DNA from: Bacteroidetes/Chlorobi group bacterium MS-B_bin-24
Lineage (GTDB): Bacteria > Bacteroidota > Ignavibacteria > Kapaibacteriales > UBA2268
Assembly: GCA_003731685.1 (NCBI GenBank)
Contig: RCNO01000002.1
Coordinates: 15,510 to 54,366, forward strand
Direction of reading: 5' to 3'
Length of the DNA: 38,857 bases
Shown in pieces: positions 19,478 to 28,400 of this stretch (positions within the stretch are counted from its first letter, which is position 1; every line of letters starts with the position of its first letter). The notes beneath the pieces are model-generated. The model was given only the letters and a program-made list of their open reading frames with translations. It was not told the DNA's origin and searched no databases. The position numbers and the translations under genes are program-made.

Positions 19478-20401
19478 ATGAAGATACTTGTAACTGGCGG
19501 AGCAGGATTTATCGCTTCTCACATCGTTGATGCATATATCCAAGCAGGACACAGGGTTACCGTTGTCGATAATCTTTCCACTGGACGGAAAGAAAATATC
19601 AACCCCAAAGCAGAATTTATCGAAATGGATATAACCGCCCCCAAAATTGACGAAATTATTTCCGATGCGAAATTCGACATAATCAATCATCACGCTGCAC
19701 AAATGAATGTTCGGGTTTCGGTCGAAGACCCTGTCTTCGACGCTCACACTAACATCATCGGTGGTCTACGACTTTACGAATCTGCGGCAAAAAATAAGGT
19801 GAAAAAAATCATTTTTGCTTCGTCGGGGGGAACTGTCTACGGAGAACTTAACTATTTCCCCGCCGACGAAAATCACCCTTTGAACCCAATTTCTCCCTAT
19901 GGTATTTCAAAACTCACAAATGAATATTACTTAAAGTACTACAAAGAGATTCATAATATAGACTTTGTTGCATTAAGGTATAGCAATGTTTATGGTCCAA
20001 GACAGAATCCTTTTGGGGAAGCAGGAGTTGTTGCAATTTTCACAAACAAAATGTTGAATGGTGAACAACCCGTAATCAACGGCGACGGCACCGCAACGCG
20101 CGATTACATCTACGTTGGCGATGTAGTCGAAGCAAATCTGATTGCTTTGGGCGAAAATGTCTCGGGCATTTTCAATATCGGCACAGGAATTGAGCGAGAT
20201 GTAAATACTGTTTTCTGGACACTTAAAAACATCATCGGTGCCGTTGTCCAAGAATTCCACGGGCCACCAAAGCCCGGAGAACTTCAGAGAAATTCCCTTT
20301 CCTACCAAAAATTCCATCAATTAACGGGATGGGAACCAAAAGTTTCTTTCGAAGAAGGGCTAAGATTAACTGTTGAATTTTTTAGAAAAAATTTTCAATA
20401 A
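19478..20401 (+). CDS. NAD-dependent epimerase/dehydratase (UDP-glucose 4-epimerase-like, extended SDR)
   Basis: MKILVTGGAGFIASHIVDAYI Rossmann motif, ASSGGTVYGE, YGISKLTNEYYLKYY catalytic YxxxK. Start 2 nt after wecB stop. Confidence 0.93.
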   Translation: MKILVTGGAGFIASHIVDAYIQAGHRVTVVDNLSTGRKENINPKAEFIEMDITAPKIDEIISDAKFDIINHHAAQMNVRVSVEDPVFDAHTNIIGGLRLYESAAKNKVKKIIFASSGGTVYGELNYFPADENHPLNPISPYGISKLTNEYYLKYYKEIHNIDFVALRYSNVYGPRQNPFGEAGVVAIFTNKMLNGEQPVINGDGTATRDYIYVGDVVEANLIALGENVSGIFNIGTGIERDVNTVFWTLKNIIGAVVQEFHGPPKPGELQRNSLSYQKFHQLTGWEPKVSFEEGLRLTVEFFRKNFQ

Positions 20402-20418
20402 ATCATCTGCACACCAAC

Positions 20419-20446
20419 GTAGGGGCGACCGGCTGGTCGCCCCTAC
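20419..20446. repeat. GTAGGGGCG-type palindrome: GTAGGGGCGACC-GGCT-GGTCGCCCCTAC
   Basis: Perfect 12-bp stem, 4-nt loop, read directly; first of a series in this intergenic region. Confidence 0.95.
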
Positions 20447-20586
20447 AAGATATTAAATTATTCGGTGGTTTGACCGATAACTCTCGTTCGCGACCATAAG
20501 GGAATTCATTCCGGAAAGACATCGGATGTTTTCGAAACATCCGATGTCTGAAAAATACTTGTAGGGGCGAACCTATGTGTTCGCCC
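20437..20586. repeat. 150-bp direct repeat, copy 1
   Basis: TCGCCCCTACAAGATATTAAATTATTCGGTGG...GTAGGGGCGAACCTATGTGTTCGCCC; matches 20712-20861 with one substitution (ATAAG vs ATAAC). Confidence 0.95.
20518..20548. repeat. Long palindrome GACATCGGATGTTT-TCG-AAACATCCGATGTC (copy 1)
   Basis: Perfect 14-bp stem with 3-nt loop, read directly. Confidence 0.95.
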
Positions 20587-20587
20587 C
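20564..20587. repeat. GGGGCGAAC-CTATGT-GTTCGCCCC palindrome (copy 1)
   Basis: Perfect 9-bp stem; its CTATGTGTT (20573-20581) can alternatively pair with AACACATAG at 20632-20640. Confidence 0.9.
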
Positions 20588-20693
20588 CTATTCCAGTGTG
20601 TTGTTCAAACCTTGCCCCTGCATTTGGGGGAAACACATAGATTTGCTCCTACGATGGTGATGATGATGGAATGGTTGGGAATTGTGTTTTTTT

Positions 20694-20721
20694 GTAGGGA
20701 CGAATAATTATTCGCCCCTAC
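20694..20721. repeat. GTAGGGACGAATAATTATTCGCCCCTAC palindrome
   Basis: 28-bp inverted repeat with one A/C mismatch; centre CGAATAATTATTCG is a perfect palindrome. Confidence 0.92.
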
Positions 20722-20861
20722 AAGATATTAAATTATTCGGTGGTTTGACCGATAACTCTCGTTCGCGACCATAACGGAATTCATTCCGGAAAGACATCGG
20801 ATGTTTTCGAAACATCCGATGTCTGAAAAATACTTGTAGGGGCGAACCTATGTGTTCGCCC
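20712..20861. repeat. 150-bp direct repeat, copy 2
   Basis: 149/150 identical to 20437-20586 at an offset of 275 bp. Confidence 0.95.
20793..20823. repeat. Long palindrome GACATCGGATGTTT-TCG-AAACATCCGATGTC (copy 2)
   Basis: Identical to copy 1 at 20518-20548. Confidence 0.95.
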
Positions 20862-20892
20862 TGTTCCAGCATTTTTGGAACAGACACATAGG
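20847..20892. repeat. Compound inverted repeat CCTATGTGT-tcgcc-CTGTTCCA-gcatttt-TGGAACAG-ACACATAGG
   Basis: Outer 9-bp and inner 8-bp stems both perfect; the outer left arm overlaps the GTAGGGGCGAAC...GTTCGCCC hairpin, so the two folds exclude each other. Confidence 0.88.
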
Positions 20893-20943
20893 GTTGCATT
20901 TCGTAGGCGATGATGCCGTGAAAAGAGTTGGGCATTATTTTTG

Positions 20944-20979
20944 TTTTGTAGGGGCAATTCAAGAAATGCCCCTACAAAA
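20944..20979. repeat. TTTTGTAGGGGCA-attcaagaaa-TGCCCCTACAAAA palindrome
   Basis: Perfect 13-bp stem, 10-nt loop. Confidence 0.93.
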
Positions 20980-21050
20980 AAAATTTATTGTTTTTAAATT
21001 TAAAATATAGGGTGGATAGTCTTGAGTAATCACCATTAATTTTTAAATTT

Positions 21051-21956
21051 TTACCTCTTTCTCTTTTTGGGATTCTTAATCACAGGGGGAGCCTCACGGT
21101 AGTCAATCAATGTATAGTCCATATGGATATAATGTCTTCCAACACTTTCAGTATCGTCGGTTTTGAAACTTAGTTTTTGCTCAACAGTTGTAAATAAATG
21201 GACAGGGACACTTCTAAGCTTTGAAATATCAATAAATCCATAAGCATTGATTACAGCAGAGACCTTCATCAAATTTTTCTGATGTTGCAATTTTAAGGAA
21301 CCTTGCCCAGTTCGGATAAATTCACTTCGGATGACTGTTTCGCCAAGCGTATCGAGTTCCCCTACCATTTTGAAGAGCATAGTATGATTTATTCGCGGAA
21401 CTGGGATGCCATTTTCGGGCAAATCTTCTGTTACTCGCACAAGCCAAGTCTCATTTTTCTTTTTGCAAGTTTCATTAATAGCAAAGAACAAGTGCGGTTG
21501 AAAAGGTCCGCCCGGGGCTCGACCGCTTTTGGAAGAATCATCCACCCAGAAATTCATTCGATTCCCAAGTGAATCTATTTCGATTTGGATCTTTCTATTT
21601 TTCCAATCTGTTTCAAAATACTCTACAAAATTAGTATCCTGAAAATCTCTCCCCTTGAACTCCAATAATTCAATGCTGAGTAAAAAAGTTCCGCTTTTAT
21701 TTGCCTTTTCACAAACAACTTGGTAAATTTCATTGCGTACTTTTAACAATGGCTTCCCAAAGTCAATCAAAATGCTGTCGTACGAATGAACAAGATAAAC
21801 CAAAGTATCGCCTGTTTTGAAATTATATTTAAAACAGTATATCATACTATCCTTTGTTTTATTCTGATTGGGAACTTGATTGGACAAAGCAGAAAAATGT
21901 AAGAAAATAACAGAAACTAAAAAATAAAGAATAGCGAACTTTTTACTCACTTCCAT
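21051..21956 (-). CDS. Exported protein of unknown function
   Basis: 301 aa ORF with N-terminal signal-like segment; start overlaps the 3' end of mnmA by 14 bp. Confidence 0.7.
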   Translation of the reverse strand: MEVSKKFAILYFLVSVIFLHFSALSNQVPNQNKTKDSMIYCFKYNFKTGDTLVYLVHSYDSILIDFGKPLLKVRNEIYQVVCEKANKSGTFLLSIELLEFKGRDFQDTNFVEYFETDWKNRKIQIEIDSLGNRMNFWVDDSSKSGRAPGGPFQPHLFFAINETCKKKNETWLVRVTEDLPENGIPVPRINHTMLFKMVGELDTLGETVIRSEFIRTGQGSLKLQHQKNLMKVSAVINAYGFIDISKLRSVPVHLFTTVEQKLSFKTDDTESVGRHYIHMDYTLIDYREAPPVIKNPKKRKR

Positions 21957-23046
21957 AAATTATCCCTCCAGCCACTAAATCTTCATTTTCGTAAACAACA
22001 ACTGATTGTCCCGGGGTTATAGCCCTTCTGGGATTAAGGAAGTCGACTTCCAAAGTTCCATCTTGCATAACTCGACAATGGGCTTTCTCGCCAGCATCCT
22101 TATATCGAATTTTCACTAAATACTCCTTCCCTTCATCAATAGCCTCGTATTTCATCAGATTTAAATTATTCGCAAATAACTTATTCGATTTTAATCCTTC
22201 ATCTATATCTACTTCAATTGTATTCGTTTCGGGAATTATTCTTTTCACATATAAAGGCTGATGGTAGCTTATTCCAAGACCTTTCCTTTGCCCAATTGTG
22301 TAATTCACATAGCCGGAATGCTTGCCAACCACCACTCCACGAAAAACGATATCCCCTTCGGAAATTAATTCCGTTCTTGCAGAATATTTTTTTAACACAT
22401 CCCGATAGTTATTTGATGGAATGAAACAAATTTCTTGACTTTCGGACTTATTAAAAACCTTCAGCCCGAAGTCCTGTGCAATTTTTCGCACTTCGCTTTT
22501 TAAAAACTCTCCCAGTGGGAAAATTGTTCTACGAAGCTGTTCCTGCGAAAGTCCCCAAAGGAAATAGGATTGGTCTTTTGTTTTGTCTTTTGCCATTTTA
22601 ATGTAGTATCGCCCCGAAGATTTATCAAAAGCTAACCTTGCGTAATGTCCAGTAGCATAATAATAGCAATCGTATTCGTCTGCTTTCTTCAAAATTTCGC
22701 CCCATTTGATAAGAGGATTACACAAAGAACACGGGTTCGGAGTTCGCCCACTTAAATACTCTTCGACAAAATTGCTAATAATCTTCTGACGAAAAACTTC
22801 CGAAAGGTCGATTATATGATGCTCTATTCCAAGTTGTTCGCAAACATCGCTTGCATCAATGATTGATTGATAGTTGCAGCAACCAGAAGTGCTATTTTGA
22901 ACTTTACAATCATCGGTAATTTTTATAGAAGTAACAGTAATTGCAATAACCTCATAACCTTGCGATTTTAAAATCGCAGCAGTTGTGGATGAATCAACAC
23001 CTCCCGATAATCCAACAAGAACACGCTTCTTATTTATTGTGGTCAT
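21943..23046 (-). CDS. mnmA: tRNA 2-thiouridine(34) synthase MnmA
   Basis: PP-loop VLVGLSGGVDSSTTAAILKSQGYEVIAITV, GRTPNPCSLCNPLIKWGEIL, ATGHYARL, KDQSYFLWGLSQEQL, GQRKGLGIS, second Cys in SQEICFIP. Confidence 0.96.
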   Translation of the reverse strand: MTTINKKRVLVGLSGGVDSSTTAAILKSQGYEVIAITVTSIKITDDCKVQNSTSGCCNYQSIIDASDVCEQLGIEHHIIDLSEVFRQKIISNFVEEYLSGRTPNPCSLCNPLIKWGEILKKADEYDCYYYATGHYARLAFDKSSGRYYIKMAKDKTKDQSYFLWGLSQEQLRRTIFPLGEFLKSEVRKIAQDFGLKVFNKSESQEICFIPSNNYRDVLKKYSARTELISEGDIVFRGVVVGKHSGYVNYTIGQRKGLGISYHQPLYVKRIIPETNTIEVDIDEGLKSNKLFANNLNLMKYEAIDEGKEYLVKIRYKDAGEKAHCRVMQDGTLEVDFLNPRRAITPGQSVVVYENEDLVAGGIIYGSE

Positions 23047-23159
23047 TTTATATTCAAAAATTTAATCTGTTTTAGACGATTTTAATTTTTAAAAAATTTA
23101 TTGAAACAATTTTATTTCAACTTCGTATATTTGAATGGATAAATTTTAAGGAGGGGAAA

Positions 23160-23909
23160 ATGAAATTAAGATTAACATCTATTCTGTTAACCATAGCCCT
23201 GATAATGTTTGGCTGCGCCTCGCCTAATAAATCGAGGGAAGATTATTTCGGCTACAATAATACACCCAAATTTGAGAAGAAAGAAAAACCGAAGCAAGAG
23301 GTAAAACCCTACGTTTATTCATACTCTGAAGATTCAAAATCCCGTTACTCCGATGAAGCAAGACAGCAGAATGTTTATATTTTCAACAACTATTATCCTT
23401 ACCCATACGACCCAAGATTCGTCGAGTTTTACGACCCATACTCATTCAATGTTTTTCTACAAATAGGAAATCCTTATTACGACCCATTTTGGGATTATCG
23501 CTATGTTGTTATGCCATACTCTCGTTCAAACTTTTACATTGTTTACCCATATCCATATTGGGATTATTATTGGTGGCGACATCGCCCGCATATAATTTAT
23601 GTTCCCGACGATGGCTGGAAAGAACCAAAAACACGCACGGTCCGGGACTTCGGTCCATCTCGCGGAAATTACAAATTTGACGACCAAGCAATTCCTACAA
23701 AGGAATCACGTAGCTCACAACGAGGCGGAGAATCTTCCACTAAATCAAATTCCAAGCCTTCTGAGACTCCAAAAAAGGCAGATGAGCCAGTTAAACTTAA
23801 ATTGCCCGAAAAAAACGAAACCCCACGCTCTGATTCTCCTAAAACAAAAGAAACGCCCAAGTCTGACTCTCCAACAAAACAGGAAAGAAGTTCAACAAGA
23901 CCGAGGTAA
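23160..23909 (+). CDS. Predicted lipoprotein, aromatic/proline-rich centre, low-complexity charged C-terminus
   Basis: Lipobox LIMFGCASPNKS; central NYYPYPYDPRFVEFYDPYSF...YPYPYWDYYWWRHRP; C-terminal SDSPK/ETPKSDSP repeats. Confidence 0.75.
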   Translation: MKLRLTSILLTIALIMFGCASPNKSREDYFGYNNTPKFEKKEKPKQEVKPYVYSYSEDSKSRYSDEARQQNVYIFNNYYPYPYDPRFVEFYDPYSFNVFLQIGNPYYDPFWDYRYVVMPYSRSNFYIVYPYPYWDYYWWRHRPHIIYVPDDGWKEPKTRTVRDFGPSRGNYKFDDQAIPTKESRSSQRGGESSTKSNSKPSETPKKADEPVKLKLPEKNETPRSDSPKTKETPKSDSPTKQERSSTRPR

Positions 23910-23912
23910 TAA

Positions 23913-25349
23913 ATGAGAAAATTTTTATTTCTGCTTGGCTTAACAATTTTCTCTTCGAATCTCCTTTTTTCGCAATTCATCGAAGATGCTCTTCGCTACA
24001 CAATTCCAAATTCAATGATTACGCCATATTCGGCAAGCTTCGGTGTTTCATTCTATGGTTTATCGGACGATGTATCGGGTTTGTTCTTCAACCCTGCTGG
24101 TCTACTCTACATTCCAAAAGGGGAATTATCCATTGGCTTGGGATTTACCCGAAACATCGCCGAGTCCGAATATTTATTCAACAAAATCGAGCGCATAAGT
24201 AATTCAAGTTATTTAACCCACGTTGGCTTTGCAACTCCAATACGAGAATTCGGGAACAAAGTGGTTGGTGGCATTGCCTATTTTCACGAGAATAACTTCC
24301 TCAATTACTTAGACTATTCCGCATTCAATCCCACAAGTTCCTTAATTAACTCTCTTGCTCAATATGGTCCAAAAGACACCAACACTAATATCCCCTACTT
24401 CTTATGGCTTGCAAACAATAAATTTTATACTCCAGTCAAAGATTCCGTTAAGCAAGATGTCTTCGTCAACGAAGACGGTGGATTACATAACATCACCGGT
24501 GGTTTCGCTGTTTCCATTGCCAAAAACGTATCCGTTGGCGTATCATTGACCGGAAAATTTGGGAAGTTCACTTACTATCGAGAATTTAAAGAATCTGATA
24601 TATTGAATAAATATAACTTCTTCGATTCGATAAATTATTCCAACATAGATTTTAATAATTTTACACTGAAAGAAAACCTTACGCAAAAGGTTTCTGGCAT
24701 TACAGGGTCCATTGGTGTAATCGGAACCTGGGAAAAGTTCTTCCGTTTTGGTGCAACAATAAAATTTCCCACCTATTACGAAGTCGAAGAAGAGTTTCGC
24801 AGAGATGCATATGCCCAATTCGACGATGGATGGAAACCCAATCCCTACGAACCGAAAGAAAATTCTTATAATTCATATAAAATCACAACACCTTTTGTCT
24901 ACGCTGCAGGCGTCTCCTTAAAAATTCTCGATTTTCTCTTTGCCGCTGGAGTGGAGTATTTCGATGTCACCCAATTGCGATTCTCCGATGCCCCGCCTGA
25001 AATCGACCGATTAAATTCTCGGATTGTTCGAGAATTAGTAGGACAAGTCAAATGGGGATTCGGTGTACAATATTCCCCGCCAATACTTCCTTTTGAATTT
25101 CGAGCAAGCTACTCTTCGATTACTTCGCCATACACAGCCGATATCCCAAATGCCACTACCAATATTTATTCTGTTGGTATGGCTGTTTATCTCGCTTCGA
25201 ATGTCAGATTGGAACCTACTTTTCAATATACAACAAATTCTATCCTAAGAACAAATTACACAACAGCAGAAACCGACCCAGCAAAAAATTATAAACTCAA
25301 CCTAAGCCCCATTAAAATTGCATTGCAACTTACTTACAGAGGCTTTTGA
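23913..25349 (+). CDS. Outer-membrane transport/porin protein (OmpP1/FadL/PorV-like)
   Basis: Signal peptide, SFGVSFYGLSDDVSGLFFNPAGLLYIPKGELSIGLGF N-terminal motif, long barrel pattern, C-terminal YRGF. Confidence 0.8.
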   Translation: MRKFLFLLGLTIFSSNLLFSQFIEDALRYTIPNSMITPYSASFGVSFYGLSDDVSGLFFNPAGLLYIPKGELSIGLGFTRNIAESEYLFNKIERISNSSYLTHVGFATPIREFGNKVVGGIAYFHENNFLNYLDYSAFNPTSSLINSLAQYGPKDTNTNIPYFLWLANNKFYTPVKDSVKQDVFVNEDGGLHNITGGFAVSIAKNVSVGVSLTGKFGKFTYYREFKESDILNKYNFFDSINYSNIDFNNFTLKENLTQKVSGITGSIGVIGTWEKFFRFGATIKFPTYYEVEEEFRRDAYAQFDDGWKPNPYEPKENSYNSYKITTPFVYAAGVSLKILDFLFAAGVEYFDVTQLRFSDAPPEIDRLNSRIVRELVGQVKWGFGVQYSPPILPFEFRASYSSITSPYTADIPNATTNIYSVGMAVYLASNVRLEPTFQYTTNSILRTNYTTAETDPAKNYKLNLSPIKIALQLTYRGF

Positions 25350-25385
25350 TAAAATTTAGTTAAAGAACTCGAAAAGTTTTCTCGA

Positions 25386-25426
25386 TGCCCACCTAAAAGA
25401 ATCAACAAGGTGGGCAATTGTTTTTT
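25386..25426 (+). terminator. Rho-independent terminator after the OmpP1/FadL-like gene
   Basis: TGCCCACCT-13 nt loop-AGGTGGGCA then ATTGTTTTTT; perfect 9-bp stem between convergent genes. Confidence 0.85.
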
Positions 25427-25475
25427 GAAGATTAAACTCAATGAATAAAGAAAAATATCTACTTACTTTTCAAAA

Positions 25476-28400
25476 TCAAAAGTTTTCAACCAGAGGGTAA
25501 ATATTGTCAATCTCACTTTGAATTTGTATAGTTTCTTTAAGCACACCAACAATTTTACAGAATGACTGAACATCTTCGAGCGATAATTCCCGATTTTTCC
25601 TATCTTTTAGCCATTTTTCACAAACTCTGTATCCACCGATGAAGTAATCGAAGACATCAGGCTCAATCCCTTCGAAATAATTTTCGCTGTTTATGTAAAT
25701 TCTCCCAGTGTTGGCATCATACTCGATTTTGTCAACTTTGCTATCACCCGTGCCTTGAAATTTAGCCCCGGGTCGAACCGAATCCTTCAAAAGATGCAAA
25801 TTTGCAAGTCGTTCACCTAACCTAGCAATTTTGTTAAAAACACTGTAATCTCTTGCAAAAGGAATCCTCGGAAAATCAATTTTCAAATATTCAGCATATT
25901 TAGTTCGATATGTATTTGAATATAGAATTGCATAAATGTAATACAAAATTTTCTCGGGCGAAGGTATCTCATTATAAAGTCCAGCGAGTTTCTCAAAAAT
26001 TTCACCTGAAATATTTGGCTTATGCACAATGGAATAATCAGCCCGTGGTTCAAAAATCAACCAAGAGCTTAGTTTAACACTCTTCTTTTTTGGTTTTTCC
26101 TGCTTGGTATAAAGGTAAAGTGGGAAAAGATAATTAATATCAAGTGAACTTATTGATGTAGCACCAGAGATAATTGTATTTGAAATAAAAGCAAATCTCC
26201 AAGTTTCAGGACTTCTTGATCTTCTGATTGTAATCAGCCCCAGATTTTCGCCCATTAACATATCTTGCATAACTTCTTTTCGTGTTCTTTCTACGACAGA
26301 ATCGTGATAAAACACCCATCTCTCATCAAATGGGCGATAAAGGAGCTTGACAATATGCTTTTGCCAATTTGGTTCTTGCATAACCTCTTTTCGTGACTCG
26401 GAAAGCTTGAACTTACTGGTATCATACAAATTGAATGTGTATTTGATTACTTCATCAGGAAGGTTTTTATCGACGAACTGCCGAATTCTGCGTTCCAAAA
26501 CATTCCTATCAAACGCAACAGCAAAATCATCTCGTGCAGTAACAATCCCAACACTATTTACTGGGAAAATATCTGTAATTTTCGAAAATTTCTCATAAAA
26601 ACTCAACAAATCCTCATCTCTGGGCTTAAATAGGTAATAATCAGGTTTGGGTTGAAGTTGTGTCCACTCTGTATTTGTTATGTTATGTGTTCTTAGCCAT
26701 TCATATTTCTCTTCTCTTGTTCCCCAGATTTCCGAATGAAGTATTTTTTTCTTTATTTTCTTCGGTCTCTGCTTGTTCGATTTAGTTTTAACAAATATCC
26801 CAATAGCAACACCTTGCTGAATATCGAAGACATTTTCATCAATTCCACCACCTGGTGTTCGTTCCTTTTTCCTGCTACTACCATGAAGGTCAAGAATATA
26901 AATTTCGTCAAAAGTTTTCAGCAAAGACTGCCTCATTCCGCGAAAAGTAGGGTTATCGAGATAACTATGGTTCGTTATAAAACCCAAAATACCTTCGCCC
27001 GCCTGCTCAATTTTCCATTGAGCAAAACGAATGAATTTTACATAGTCATCTTGTAACCACTTCGGATTCTTTTCTTTAAGTGGCTTGCCATCGACTTGAT
27101 AATATTCCTTAATCTCTTTCCTTATCCATTCACCAACATTAGCAGAATGCCCCGAATATGGAGGGTTTCCTATTATCACGAGAATTGGCTTTTCTTTTTT
27201 CACTTGGTTGGCTAAATGCGATTCTCTTGAAAGCGAGGCTATCCCCGGAAGAATGGTTTGTTCAAGTTCAGTCATTTCAAGCGTATTCGTTAGGTAAAGC
27301 TTAAACCTCTCGCCATCTTGTAATTTATATCCAAGTTCCTCAAGCAAGAAGGAAATTTTCAAGTGACCAATGGCATAGGGAGCCATCATAAGTTCAAAAG
27401 CAAAGAAATTCTCGAGAATATGTTCTTTTATAAATTTGCTCCTACCCCCTTCGCCATAAATTGCAGTGAACTCCTCAACTGCTACTTTTGCTGCTTCGGC
27501 AAGGAAAGTTAATGTCCCTGCTGCTGGGTCTAAAACTGTAACCTTTCGGTTTGCAATTCCACCTTCCAAAGCAAATTGATTCTTCAGGACCTCATCGACA
27601 GAACGAACAATATAGGACACAACAGGTTCGGGAGTGAAATAAACACCGCGTTTTTCACGTGTGCTTTGGTCATATTCACTTAGGAAGGTCTCGTAGAAGT
27701 GGACAATGGGGTCGCTTCCTTTATGCTGGTGAAAATACTCATCCAGAATTCTATACACGTCAGTTACAGCAAGTACATCTGAAATGTCATCAATTATCCA
27801 CTCCATTTGTTTAGGAAGATTCCCAAACGAAATGAACTTGAATAAATCTTTAAGTATACCAATTGTCTGAGGAATATTGCTATAAGCAAGATTTCTATTA
27901 AATCCATCATTAGAACGAGTCCTTGCCGCAAATAATCCATAGGTAATTGTCTGCGAAAAAAGGTCAGAAAATTCCAATTCCTTCAAATCCGAAATTAAGT
28001 ATTTATTGAAAGCATCATAAAATCCTCTTAAATCTTGGGAACGATTTTCTTTTAATTCATTTGCAACAATTTCTTTAAGGAACTTTGTTCTTTTTGCAAG
28101 TTCCCCAGCAAGAGTTTTAGCATCATAAACTTTTGGCAGAGAAAAAGAGAAAAATTTTTCTAATAATTGGAATAGCTCCTTTTCCTTTTGCTTTGGGGGT
28201 ACTGTTTTCAGGTTATTCAAAACAAAGGGACTACAAATTTGGACACTTTCGGTCAACTGCCCATTTCGGTAAAGTCGAAATTCAAGAAAATTGGTTAATA
28301 TTAAATTTGGAAAAGTTTGAAGGTATTTGATTAATTGTTCCGATTCTTCCACTTTGTCCAAATTTTTATTTGGTTCCTTTGCTTCGATGTAGCCTGTAAT

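Noticed and set aside
20403-20962. ORFs 20403..20636 (-) and 20708..20962 (-), sharing GEHIGSPLQVFFRHRMFRKHPMSFRNEF
   Set aside because: They translate the palindromic 150-bp repeats; the shared peptide reflects DNA repeat identity and has no protein-like features.
20419-20979. CRISPR array hypothesis for the repeated palindromes
   Set aside because: Repeats are long, irregularly spaced and self-palindromic with only two near-identical units; no spacer regularity and no cas genes in the window.
20944-20979. Intrinsic terminator for the exported-protein gene 21051..21956
   Set aside because: Strong stem but no U-tract after the hairpin on either strand; belongs to the GTAGGGGC repeat family instead.
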